The notes below the pieces were generated by a model. That model saw only the letters and a program-made list of their open reading frames with translations, did not search any database and was not told the origin of the DNA. Positions 53,099-61,000 of a DNA stretch of 64,000 bases are shown one piece after another. This DNA is from Nocardioides piscis (GTDB lineage Bacteria; Actinomycetota; Actinomycetes; Propionibacteriales; Nocardioidaceae): positions 930,001-994,000 of the forward strand of contig NZ_CP049866.1 in the NCBI RefSeq assembly GCF_011300215.1, in the 5' to 3' direction. Both the position numbers and the translations under genes were made by a program. Numbering within the stretch: position 1 is the stretch's first letter; each line of letters opens with the position of its first letter.

Positions 53099-53141
53099 GA
53101 CTGTGGCTTCGGTGTCACCGGGTGACACCGAAGCCACAGTC
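53099..53141. terminator. 43-bp near-perfect palindrome between the ComB-like and lipase genes
   Basis: Arms of 21 bases (53099-53119 and 53121-53141) are perfectly complementary around a single central base. It lies 56 bases past the ComB-like stop (both genes are leftward), which suggests terminator function, though its symmetry would also suit a protein-binding site. Confidence 0.7.
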
Positions 53142-53196
53142 AGCGAGCCGGCTCAACGCAGGGTGATCCTGCGCGGTGCGGACGAGGAGGCAGGCG

Positions 53197-54000
53197 TCAG
53201 TGGCGTACGGCGGTGAAGGACTCACCGACCAGCAGCGGCACCACGTCGCTGGCGTCCAGCTGTCCGGCGACGACCACGTCGTCGGAGAAGCCTGCCTCGA
53301 TGAGCTCGACCCCGCTGGCACAAGCAGCCAGCTCGCCGGGCAGCGACGGGCGGACGGCGCGGAATGCCTGCTCCGCCGCACGTGCCTCAGGGCTCAGTCC
53401 CTCCACCCCGCGGTCGACCAGGCCGGCCAGGACGGCCCCCGCGCCCCACAGGTCCTCGATGGCGGGCCGTAGCGAGTCGTCCGGCCAGCGCTCACCGGCG
53501 GGGATCAGGGCGCACGTCGTGCCCTCGGAGAGCCTGGGCGCCAGCCACGCCGCCACCGCGTCGGCGTTGCGCAGGCAGGCGCCCAGCACGCCGGCGCCCG
53601 CCTCGGCCAGGGCGAACGCGATCGTCGAGCCGTTGGGGCTGGGGAGGACCAACCGCTCGATGCCGCCGGCCAGCCCCCTGGATGCGGCGATGCTCGCGGG
53701 CGAGAGGGACACGTGCCGGGCGTCCGCGCGCGACAGCGCCTCGAACCGGCCCACGGCCAGCGTCGCTGCATGGCGGAGCGCGTGCTGGGCGGCCCCGGCT
53801 CCCTTCCAGCTGTAGGGGAAGACCTCGATCCCGTGCTCGAGAGCCACCGTGAGCGTGGTGGTGAAGGACAAGACGTCCACCACGACCGCGTGGTCGGCAG
53901 GGATCGCGACGGCTCCGGTGGGTCCCCACTCGCAACGCACGCGGTGGGCGGACTGGTCGTGGCCGTGCTTGAACACGCGCTGATCCAACAACAGCTGCAC
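53197..54000 (-). CDS. ComB-like (2-phosphosulfolactate phosphatase family) protein
   Basis: A 267-residue protein of the ComB fold: VVVDVLSFTTTLTVALEHGIEVFPY with the Asp-Val-x-x-Phe-Thr-Thr motif near 40-60, LSPASI, GIERLVLPSPNGSTIAFALAEAG and CALIPAGERWPDDSLRPAIEDLWGAGAVL toward the middle. In methanogens ComB dephosphorylates phosphosulfolactate for coenzyme M synthesis. Actinobacteria do not make coenzyme M this way, so here the substrate is unknown and only the fold is supported. A GTG at 54000 is used; the first residues QLLLDQRVFKH could be preceded or followed by other starts. Confidence 0.8.
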   Translation of the reverse strand: MQLLLDQRVFKHGHDQSAHRVRCEWGPTGAVAIPADHAVVVDVLSFTTTLTVALEHGIEVFPYSWKGAGAAQHALRHAATLAVGRFEALSRADARHVSLSPASIAASRGLAGGIERLVLPSPNGSTIAFALAEAGAGVLGACLRNADAVAAWLAPRLSEGTTCALIPAGERWPDDSLRPAIEDLWGAGAVLAGLVDRGVEGLSPEARAAEQAFRAVRPSLPGELAACASGVELIEAGFSDDVVVAGQLDASDVVPLLVGESFTAVRH

Positions 54001-54047
54001 CCCGTGACCAAAATCTCCAATCGGCTGACGGCTGTGCCGTAACTGCC

Positions 54048-54053
54048 TAGCCT
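54048..54053 (+). promoter_or_regulatory. -10 box (TAGCCT) of the collagen-like gene
   Basis: Leaves a short leader with a GGAGG site before ATG 54089. Confidence 0.45.
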
Positions 54054-54088
54054 CGCGACAACTTCATCCCTTGTCCGCGGAGGTCTCC

Positions 54089-54850
54089 ATGCCAAGTCAC
54101 AAGTCGATCTCGTCCCACGTGATCGTCCTCGCCGTCGCTGGTCTCATGCTGGTCATCTCCGCCGGCGCCGGCGCGACAGCTGCCCTCGTGATCACGGGCA
54201 AGCAGATCAAGGACAACTCGATCACGACCAAGGACATCAAGAACCGCTCGCTCGCGGCCAAGGACCTCTCCCCCGCGGCGAAGAAGAAGCTGCGCGGCGC
54301 TGCCGGTCCGGCCGGCGCGACAGGTCCAGCCGGGCCCAAGGGCGAGACCGGGTCCAAGGGCGCGACCGGCGAACAGGGGATCCAGGGCCTCATCGGCGAG
54401 GCCGGCGACCAGGGCATCCAGGGCCTCACCGGCGCGATCGGCCCGGCCGGCCAGCAGGGCATTCAGGGCCTCACCGGCGCGATCGGCCCGGCCGGCCCGC
54501 AGGGCATCCAGGGCCTGACCGGCTTGACCGGCCCGCGTGGCCTCCCGGGCGTGGACGGGGTCAACGGGGTGGACGGCCTTCCCGGCATCAGTGGGTTCGA
54601 GATCGTCTCACCCACGCCCGTGGCGGTCGGCCTCCTCACCTTGACCCCCACGACGCTCACCGCGGCGTGCCCCACGGGCAAGCAGGCCCTGGCAGCGACG
54701 GGCGGCACGACCACCCTGGTCCCGAACATCGTCACTCAGGTCTCGCGCGTCAGCCCCACCGAGTTCAAGGTGATGGCGCTCCCGACCGTGCTCGGACTGA
54801 CGGCGAACAACCTCAGCCTCGACCTCGTCTGCGCCACGGTCGCAAGCTGA
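54089..54850 (+). CDS. Collagen-like repeat surface protein
   Basis: A 253-residue secreted protein. After a signal/anchor hydrophobic segment (about 8-35) there is the actinobacterial block [34 protein letters not shown], then about 34 uninterrupted Gly-x-y triplets (roughly 77-180, from [19 protein letters not shown] to GLPGISGFE), then a globular C-terminal domain with two Cys. A triple-helical stalk is likely. In DNA the middle repeats have a 45-bp period (54375-54520). A GGAGG precedes ATG 54089 and a TAGCCT -10 box sits at 54048. It converges with the M13 peptidase gene, with a hairpin between them. Confidence 0.88.
   Translation: MPSHKSISSHVIVLAVAGLMLVISAGAGATAALVITGKQIKDNSITTKDIKNRSLAAKDLSPAAKKKLRGAAGPAGATGPAGPKGETGSKGATGEQGIQGLIGEAGDQGIQGLTGAIGPAGQQGIQGLTGAIGPAGPQGIQGLTGLTGPRGLPGVDGVNGVDGLPGISGFEIVSPTPVAVGLLTLTPTTLTAACPTGKQALAATGGTTTLVPNIVTQVSRVSPTEFKVMALPTVLGLTANNLSLDLVCATVAS
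54375..54520. repeat. 45-bp tandem repeats in the collagen-like gene
   Basis: The block AGGGCATCCAGGGCCTCACC or a one-base variant starts at 54411, 54456 and 54501 (45-bp spacing), with a partial earlier copy at 54375. Copy number is a likely source of length variation. Confidence 0.75.
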
Positions 54851-54860
54851 GACAGCCAAG

Positions 54861-54904
54861 ACGTACGGCGCCGCTCGACCGCGTAGTCGGGCGGCGCCGT
54901 ACGT
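54861..54904. terminator. Bidirectional terminator hairpin between convergent genes
   Basis: Perfect 14-bp arms (54861-54874 and 54891-54904, ACGTACGGCGCCGC) around a 16-nt loop, placed 10 bases past the collagen-like stop and 9 bases before the peptidase stop. Confidence 0.75.
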
Positions 54905-54913
54905 GCGTGACGA

Positions 54914-56857
54914 TCACCAGATCCGGACGCGCTCCTCGGGGTCGAGCCAGAGCGCGTCGTCGGGCGTGGTCTCGAAGACCTCGTGGAACTCGTCGAGGTT
55001 GCGCACGATGTTGGCCCGGAACTCCGGCGGCGAGTGCGGGTCGATCGTGAGGTATTGCAGGTCCTGCTCCTTGCGCCGCTTGGTGCGCCAGCAATAGGCC
55101 CAGTTCATGAACAGGGCCTGGCGGTCCTCGGCCGAGGCCTCGCCGCCGCAGGCGATGAGGAAGGCCTTGTGGCCGATGGTCAGGCCACCGAGGTCGCCGA
55201 TGTTCTCCCCGACCGTCAGCTCTCCGTTGACCTTCTCGCCGGGCAGGTTGCGCGGCTCGAACCCGTCGTACTGCTCGATCAGTGCCTTGGTCTTGACCTC
55301 GAAGGCCGCCTTGTCGTCGGCGGTCCACCAGTCGTTGAGGTTGCCGGAGCCGTCGTACTGCGCCCCCTGGTCGTCGAACCCGTGGCCGATCTCGTGGCCG
55401 ATGACCGCACCGATGCCGCCGTAGTTCTCCGCCGGCTTGGCGTCGGCGGCGAAGAACGGCTTCTGCAGGATCCCGGCCGGGAAGCAGATCTCGTTGGTGC
55501 CCGGGTTGTAGTAGGCGTTGACGGTCTGCGGGAGCATGAACCACTCGTCGCGGTCGACCGGCGAGCCGATCTTGCCCAGCTCCCGGTCGGTCTCGAAGGC
55601 CGCCGAGGCCGCGATGTTGCCCATCAGGTCGTCGGCCCGGATCTCGAGCTTGGAGTAGTCGCGGAACTTGTCGGGATAGCCGATCTTGGGCCGGAAGGTG
55701 TCCAGCTTGTCGTAGGCGCGCTGCTTGGTCTCCTCGGTCATCCAGTCCAGGGCCTCGATCGACACGCGATAGGCCTTGAGCAGGTTGTCGACCAGCTCGT
55801 CCATCTGCTTCTTGGCCTCCGGCGGGAAGTGCCGATCGACATAGACCTTGCCGACGGCCTCGCCGAGCGCGCCCTCGACCAGCGAGACACCGCGCTTCCA
55901 GCGCTCGCGCAGCTCGGGGGTGCCGTTGAGGGTGCGGCCATAGAAGTCGAAGTTGGTCTCGACGAACTCGTTGGGGAGGTAGGCCGCCGCGCTGCGCAGC
56001 ACGTGGGTGAGCAGCCACGACTTCCAGTCCTCGATCGGGACCTCGTCGAGCACCGTGGACAGGTGGGCGAGATAGGAGGGCTGTCGCACGCACGACTCGG
56101 CCAGCGTCTGCTCGTTGCCGCCGAGGTTGGTGACATAGGCGTCCCAGTCGAAGCCGGGCGCCAGCGCCTTGAGCTCCTCGAGGGTCGTCAGGTTGTAGGT
56201 CTTCTGCACGTCCCGGGTCTCGGAGCGCTCCCAGTGGCCCTTGGCCAGGCGGGTGTCGATCTCGAGCACGGTCTGGGCGGCTGCTGCGGCGTCGTCGTGG
56301 CCACCGAGCTCGAGGAGCCGGGTCAGGTAGGCGACGTACTTCTCGCGGACCTCGGCGAACTTGTCGTCGCGGTAGTAGCTCTCGTCGGGCAGGCCGAGGC
56401 CACCTTGGGTGATGTGGAAGAGATAACGGTCGGAGTTGCGGTCGTCGGTGTCGACGTAGGAGCCGAAGAGCCCCGCCCCGCCGATGCGCTCGAACTCGCC
56501 GAGGAAGGCCGCCAGGTCGCGCACGTCCCGCAGGGCCTCGACCGCCGTGACGAGCCGTTGGATGGGACGGGTGCCGGCGCGGTCGATGGCCGCCTCGTCC
56601 ATGAAGGATGCAAAGAGGTCGCCGATCTTGCGCGACTCCTCATCGAGCTGGTCCGACGGCTTCTGGGCGATCTCGGTGATGATGTCGCGCACCTGCGCCT
56701 CGGCGATGTCGGCAAGCTCCACGAACGGGCCCCAGCTGGAGCGGTCGCTGGGGATCTGTGTCTCGTCGAGCCAACGTCCGTTGACGTGGCCGAAAAGGTC
56801 GTCCTGGGGACGGATGTCGGGGTTCATGCCCGGGCGGGCGTCATCGAGGATCGTCAC
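54914..56857 (-). CDS. M13 family (neprilysin-like) metallopeptidase
   Basis: A 647-residue zinc endopeptidase of the PepO/neprilysin family. The zinc site is VIGHEIGHGFDDQGAQ (HExxH) near 475-490, with the third ligand Glu in the ENIGDLGG motif about 60 residues on; substrate-binding NAYYNP (Asn-Ala-Tyr) occurs near 440 and the C-terminal CRTKRR region closes the fold. No signal peptide is present, so it would act in the cytosol, unlike eukaryotic relatives. GTG 56857 is preferred to ATG 56884 because TAGGGT lies 7 bases before it. It degrades small peptides. Confidence 0.92.
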   Translation of the reverse strand: MTILDDARPGMNPDIRPQDDLFGHVNGRWLDETQIPSDRSSWGPFVELADIAEAQVRDIITEIAQKPSDQLDEESRKIGDLFASFMDEAAIDRAGTRPIQRLVTAVEALRDVRDLAAFLGEFERIGGAGLFGSYVDTDDRNSDRYLFHITQGGLGLPDESYYRDDKFAEVREKYVAYLTRLLELGGHDDAAAAAQTVLEIDTRLAKGHWERSETRDVQKTYNLTTLEELKALAPGFDWDAYVTNLGGNEQTLAESCVRQPSYLAHLSTVLDEVPIEDWKSWLLTHVLRSAAAYLPNEFVETNFDFYGRTLNGTPELRERWKRGVSLVEGALGEAVGKVYVDRHFPPEAKKQMDELVDNLLKAYRVSIEALDWMTEETKQRAYDKLDTFRPKIGYPDKFRDYSKLEIRADDLMGNIAASAAFETDRELGKIGSPVDRDEWFMLPQTVNAYYNPGTNEICFPAGILQKPFFAADAKPAENYGGIGAVIGHEIGHGFDDQGAQYDGSGNLNDWWTADDKAAFEVKTKALIEQYDGFEPRNLPGEKVNGELTVGENIGDLGGLTIGHKAFLIACGGEASAEDRQALFMNWAYCWRTKRRKEQDLQYLTIDPHSPPEFRANIVRNLDEFHEVFETTPDDALWLDPEERVRIW

Positions 56858-56864
56858 GGGTCCG

Positions 56865-56870
56865 ACCCTA
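56865..56870 (-). promoter_or_regulatory. -10 box (TAGGGT) of the M13 peptidase gene
   Basis: Seven bases before GTG 56857. Confidence 0.55.
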
Positions 56871-56990
56871 ACGCGCAGGGCCACGCCGACCTCCGGGACA
56901 GGTGGTCCAGACCAGGGCGCACATGGCTGCCTGTCGGTGCCATTGTGTCCTGTGATCCCAGCAGGGGCCGCTCATCACGGGGAGACTCAC

Positions 56991-58397
56991 ATGCACCTGC
57001 GTCGACTGACTGCCGTTCTCGCTGCGTCCGCGATCTTGCTGGCTCCCTCGGTGGGTGCAGGGGCGCTCGCCGACCCGTCCGCCGAGCGGGTCACCACTGG
57101 CTCCTGGGCGCCGCTGACCTCGAGCGCCTCGCCCAACTTCGCACGCGCGAGCGTCACCCGCACCGCCGACGGGATGCAACACGTGGTCTGGCTGGTCGAC
57201 AACGCCGATCGCACCCACAACTACGAGCACACCACGATCTCGCCGACCGGCACCCAGGGACCGGTGACCCGGATCCTCGCGAGCGACTGGTCGCAGCTCA
57301 GCACCCCGGTCGACCTCGGCGTCAACGGCGACGGCAGCCTGCGTCTGGCCTTCCGTGGCTCGATCGACGGGAGCACGGCCGACTTCTTCTCCTACAAGGG
57401 CGTCTACACCGCCGTCTCGTCCGACGGTGGCGCCTCGTGGGTCGTCCCGCGCGAGGTGCTCGCCAAGGGCACCACCGACGGCGGCGTCACCATGGCCCAC
57501 CTGCCGGACGGGACGCCGATCACGGGGTATGGCGACACCGGGGGCTTCCACTGGAACGTGGGTGTGGTGCCGGAGGCAGCCCTGCCGGGCTCGACCGTGC
57601 AGGAGTTCACCGACCACGACGCGATGGCGGCCTCCCTGGTCGCCTCGGGGGCGAGCGTCCACGTCGTCTACGAGAGCCACCGCGGCGGCGGGATCTTCGC
57701 CCGTCAGGTGTGGCCGTCCCTCGGCGCACCCGTGCGAGCCCCCGGTTCGCAGACCAGCACCGGCGCACCGGTCGCCGTCGTCGACCGTCCGGGAGTCGGT
57801 CCGGTGGCGGCATACGCGATCGCCGACAAGGTGGTGCTGTGGGACATCCTGACCGGCCGCACCTACTCGGTCCGGGGCATGGACGGCCCCAACAACGTGG
57901 CGTTGGCGGCCCTGCCGGACGGCCACCTGTGGGTGGCCGCACAGGGGCCGATCGGCTACACCCCCCGCGCCTCGCGCGTCGCCGCGTCGGGCTGGAACAT
58001 CGACCGCAGCCCCACCCGGCTCGATGACATGTACAGCACGTTCGGGCTGGAGGTCAGCAGCGCCGGTGCCCTCCGCGCCGAGGTGGTCCTGACCGCGAAC
58101 GCCGCCGGCGACCCGACCCGGATGCACGCCCAGTCGGTCGAGGCGCAGATGATCCTCAAGGCCTCGCCACGCCGCTGGCGTGTGGGACGCGTCCAGCGGG
58201 TGAGGTTCAAGGTCACCGACGTCGACGGCGCGGTCGCCGGGGTGCTGGTCCGCGCCGCGGGCAAGAGGTGCTCCACCAACGGCTCGGGGAAGTGCCAGAT
58301 CCGGTTCCGCGCCTACCCACGGCCGAAGAAGATCAAGGCCAGGGCGACCAAGGCCGGCTATGTCGACACGACGGTGAAGCTGAAGGTCAAGCGCTGA
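56991..58397 (+). CDS. Secreted propeller-like protein with Ig-like C-terminus (tandem pair, copy 1)
   Basis: A 468-residue secreted protein. Signal peptide (1-27, ending GALA). Residues 40-380 are beta-rich blades with the pattern ASVTRTADGMQHVVWLV, SLRLAFRGSIDG, TDGGVTMAHLPDG, DGHLWVAAQG, which read like a five- or six-bladed propeller related to sialidase/YncE-type proteins. The C-terminal domain (about 390-468: LKASPRRWRVGRVQRVRFKV, two Cys, RATKAGYVDTTVKLKVKR) is a bacterial Ig-like domain with a basic end. It is a paralog of the next gene. A GGGGAGA precedes ATG 56991. Function unknown. Confidence 0.8.
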   Translation: MHLRRLTAVLAASAILLAPSVGAGALADPSAERVTTGSWAPLTSSASPNFARASVTRTADGMQHVVWLVDNADRTHNYEHTTISPTGTQGPVTRILASDWSQLSTPVDLGVNGDGSLRLAFRGSIDGSTADFFSYKGVYTAVSSDGGASWVVPREVLAKGTTDGGVTMAHLPDGTPITGYGDTGGFHWNVGVVPEAALPGSTVQEFTDHDAMAASLVASGASVHVVYESHRGGGIFARQVWPSLGAPVRAPGSQTSTGAPVAVVDRPGVGPVAAYAIADKVVLWDILTGRTYSVRGMDGPNNVALAALPDGHLWVAAQGPIGYTPRASRVAASGWNIDRSPTRLDDMYSTFGLEVSSAGALRAEVVLTANAAGDPTRMHAQSVEAQMILKASPRRWRVGRVQRVRFKVTDVDGAVAGVLVRAAGKRCSTNGSGKCQIRFRAYPRPKKIKARATKAGYVDTTVKLKVKR

Positions 58398-58447
58398 TCC
58401 GTCCACCACCTCCCCCACCAAGGTCCCCGCACACCCGGAGCTCTGCC

Positions 58448-59887
58448 ATGAACCTGCGCCGTCCCGTCGGTCTCACCCTCCTCTCCGCCCTGTGCCTCAC
58501 GGTCGCCTCGCTCACTCCGGCCGTCGGCGCGGACAGCCCCAGCGGCCCGTCATCCGCACGATCGAGCAGCGTTGGCTGGACGGCCGTGAACAGCGGACCG
58601 GTCGACAGCCTGGCCGAGATCAGCACCGCCCGCACCGCCGACGGGGTCGTCCACGCGTTCTACCGCCAGGACGGCAGCATCGTCCACACCGCCCTGACCT
58701 CTGCCGGGGGCGTGGCATCCCACAGCACCGTGGTCACGCCCGGCAGCGGAGTCGCGTCGATCTATCCCGCGATGGTCACGCCTTCCGGTGGGCTCCGGGT
58801 CGTGTTCGGTGGGCTCGGGGAAGGACCCACCGGGGACGGCCGGGCAGCCGAGGCCACCTCGGACGCCTCCGGGTCGGCGTGGACCCTCGGCACCCGCGCC
58901 CTGACCAAGAACAACTCGGTCTACGCCGCCTACGGTCTCGGCGCCACGCTGCTCGCGGACGGCACGCCGGTGACCGCCGTGCCTGCCCTCGGCAGCCACG
59001 CCTGGCGGGTCGGCGCCATCGAGACCACCGACCCGGCAGCCCGCAACACGGCGCCCGAGGACCAGAGCACGACCATGGCCGACTGCTGCAGCTATCACAC
59101 GTCGCTGGTCAGCTCCGGGGACGACGTCTTCATGGCCTGGTATCAGAACGGCGGCGACGCGAGCACCTCCGGGATCTTCGTCCAGCAGATCCACCCGAGC
59201 GTCGGCGCCATCATGAAGGCGCCGGGGTCCAGCGTCGGCGACGACTCCTCGGCCCCCGACCAGACGGTGGCCATGGTGGCGCGACCCGGTGGCGGCGTCG
59301 TCGTGGCCTACCCTCTCGGCTACCTCGACGCCAGCGTGGGCCTGTGGGAGGTCGGCAGCACTTCAGCGACCAAGGTGCCGGGCAGCGTGGGCGCCGATCG
59401 GATCTCCATGTCCGCGACGCCCTCGGGCCGGCTGTGGCTCGGCTGGACCACCGAGAGCGGTGACACGAGCTTCACCCGCACCGGACCGACCGGCTTCGCG
59501 ACAGGTGTGCCGGGCGACGCGGGCGCGCCTGCCGGCAGCGACCTGCGCGACCTGGCGATCAACGGGTCGGAGGACGGCGCCGTGCTCCTGGTCAACGACA
59601 GCGCCACCTCGCGCGTCCATGCCACGGTGGTGGACCCCGCCCTGACCCTGAGGTCGTCGAAGAAGAAGGCCAAGGTCGGGCTGGTGACCAAGGTGAAGTT
59701 CAAGGTGACCGAGGGCGGCAAGGGCGTGCAGGGCGTGAAGGTCAAGGGCGGCGGCTTCTCGTGCAGGACCAGGGCCACGGGCGTGTGCGTCATCAAGTAC
59801 GAGCCGAGGAAGAAGGGGAAGGTCGTCTTCAAGGCGGCCAAGGGCGGCTACGAGCCCGCCCGGCTCAAGCTGAAGGTCAAGGGCTGA
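58448..59887 (+). CDS. Secreted propeller-like protein with Ig-like C-terminus (tandem pair, copy 2)
   Basis: A 479-residue secreted protein with the same plan as the previous gene: signal peptide (1-28), beta-blade repeats (ISTARTADGVVHAFYRQ, LRVVFGGLGEG, GATLLADGTPVTAVP, PSGRLWLGWTTESGD) and an Ig-like C-terminal domain (LRSSKKKAKVGLVTKVKFKV, two Cys, LKLKVKG). A CCSYH pair near 217 is specific to this copy. It starts 51 bases after the previous stop with its own GGAG Shine-Dalgarno, so the two are probably co-transcribed. The tandem pair and their shared ending point to a recent common function at the cell surface. Confidence 0.8.
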   Translation: MNLRRPVGLTLLSALCLTVASLTPAVGADSPSGPSSARSSSVGWTAVNSGPVDSLAEISTARTADGVVHAFYRQDGSIVHTALTSAGGVASHSTVVTPGSGVASIYPAMVTPSGGLRVVFGGLGEGPTGDGRAAEATSDASGSAWTLGTRALTKNNSVYAAYGLGATLLADGTPVTAVPALGSHAWRVGAIETTDPAARNTAPEDQSTTMADCCSYHTSLVSSGDDVFMAWYQNGGDASTSGIFVQQIHPSVGAIMKAPGSSVGDDSSAPDQTVAMVARPGGGVVVAYPLGYLDASVGLWEVGSTSATKVPGSVGADRISMSATPSGRLWLGWTTESGDTSFTRTGPTGFATGVPGDAGAPAGSDLRDLAINGSEDGAVLLVNDSATSRVHATVVDPALTLRSSKKKAKVGLVTKVKFKVTEGGKGVQGVKVKGGGFSCRTRATGVCVIKYEPRKKGKVVFKAAKGGYEPARLKLKVKG

Positions 59888-59906
59888 GCGTCGCCCCGCC
59901 CCAGGG

Positions 59907-60869
59907 TCACCGCAGGCGCACGACCGACTTGCCGAGCGTCCGTCGCTCGTCCATGTCGAGCAGGGCCTGGCCGAAGCCGTCGATCGCGTGTGTCGAGCCG
60001 ATGGGCGGCTTCACCACGCCGGTCTCGATCATCGGCAACAGCTCCTGCCACTGCTCCTGCATGAAGCCCGGACGGGTCATCGCATAACCACCCCAGCCGA
60101 CGCCGCGGACATCGATGTTGTTGAGCAGCAGCCGGTTGACCTTGACCTCGGGGATGCCCTGGCCGGCAGCGAAGCCGACGACCAGCAGGCGGCCCTGCTC
60201 GGCCAGCGAGCGCAGGGAGTCGGTGAACAGGTCGCCACCCACGACGTCGAGGACGATGTCGACCCCGCGACCGCCGGTGAGGTCCTTGACGGCGTCCTTG
60301 AACCCGTCGACCAGGACCACCTCGTCTGCGCCGGCGTCGCGCGCGACCTGTGCCTTGTCCTCGGTGCTGACGACGGCGATGGTGCGCGCGCCATACCCCT
60401 TGGCGACCTGGATCGTGGCCGTGCCGACACCGCCCGCGGCACCGTGCACGAGCACCGTCTCACCGGACTTGATGTCGCCCCTGTCCTTGAGGGCGAACTG
60501 GGCGGTGAGGTAGTTCATCGGCAGGGCGGCGCCCTCGTCGAAGGACAACGAGTCGGGCAGGGCGAAGGTGAACATCGACGGGTTGGCGACCAGCTCGGCT
60601 GCGCCGCCATACGCGTTGACCCCGGCCACCCGCTGGCCGGGCTCGAAGCCGCCGCCGCTGACCACCGTGCCGGCGAAGTCGACACCGAGGGTGAAGGGCG
60701 GCTCGGGCTTGAGCTGGTATTCGCCGCGGCTGAGCAGGAGGTCGGGGAAGGAGATCCCCACGCTGTGCACCTCGACGAGCACGTCACCGGGCCCGGGGGT
60801 CGGCTCGGGGACCTCGTTGACGACGACGTCGGCGGGACCGGTGGGCGTCTGGACTTGTACGGCGCGCAT
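59907..60869 (-). CDS. NAD(P)H:quinone oxidoreductase (MDR/zinc-independent QOR family)
   Basis: A 320-residue medium-chain dehydrogenase/reductase. It begins MRAVQVQTPTGPADVVV, has GVDFAGTVVSGG, GQRVAGVNAYGGAAEL, then the Rossmann motif VLVHGAAGGVGTATIQVAK near 140-158 and ends KSVVRLR. There are no catalytic zinc Cys, consistent with quinone oxidoreductases that use NADPH for one-electron quinone reduction. A TAGCCT box sits 6 bases before ATG 60869. It is divergent from an MFS gene, and a long hairpin (60893-60947) lies in the shared promoter region. Confidence 0.9.
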   Translation of the reverse strand: MRAVQVQTPTGPADVVVNEVPEPTPGPGDVLVEVHSVGISFPDLLLSRGEYQLKPEPPFTLGVDFAGTVVSGGGFEPGQRVAGVNAYGGAAELVANPSMFTFALPDSLSFDEGAALPMNYLTAQFALKDRGDIKSGETVLVHGAAGGVGTATIQVAKGYGARTIAVVSTEDKAQVARDAGADEVVLVDGFKDAVKDLTGGRGVDIVLDVVGGDLFTDSLRSLAEQGRLLVVGFAAGQGIPEVKVNRLLLNNIDVRGVGWGGYAMTRPGFMQEQWQELLPMIETGVVKPPIGSTHAIDGFGQALLDMDERRTLGKSVVRLR

Positions 60870-60875
60870 GCGCCG

Positions 60876-60881
60876 AGGCTA
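60876..60881 (-). promoter_or_regulatory. -10 box (TAGCCT) of the quinone oxidoreductase gene
   Basis: Six bases before ATG 60869 and next to the long inverted repeat at 60893-60947. Confidence 0.6.
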
Positions 60882-60892
60882 CTGCGGCGATG

Positions 60893-60947
60893 GTCCGCAT
60901 CAATCCGCACCTCTCCGACGGGGCGGAGGGTGCGGATTGACACGGAC
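60893..60947. promoter_or_regulatory. Long inverted repeat in the divergent QOR/MFS promoter region
   Basis: Arms GTCCGnnTCAATCCGCACC (60893-60911) and the complementary 60929-60947 pair at 17 of 19 positions, and a further 5-bp stem (CTCCG/CGGAG) lies inside. It begins 12 bases upstream of the QOR -10 box, so it could be an operator acting on both genes, or a hairpin repeat. Confidence 0.55.
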
Positions 60948-60987
60948 TGTCCAGAACAAACCGCTCGCCGCTGTCGGCCCCGTCAGC

Positions 60988-60993
60988 CACACT
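60988..60993 (+). promoter_or_regulatory. -10 box (CACACT) of the MFS transporter gene
   Basis: Seven bases before GTG 61001. Confidence 0.45.
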
Positions 60994-61000
60994 GGCGACC

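Noticed and set aside
54983..58027. Very long ORF (1014 codons) on the plus strand opposite the M13 peptidase
   Set aside because: It is the antisense frame of a GC-rich gene: third-position bias leaves stop-free Val/Asp/Leu-rich text. The minus-strand frame has HExxH and other conserved motifs.
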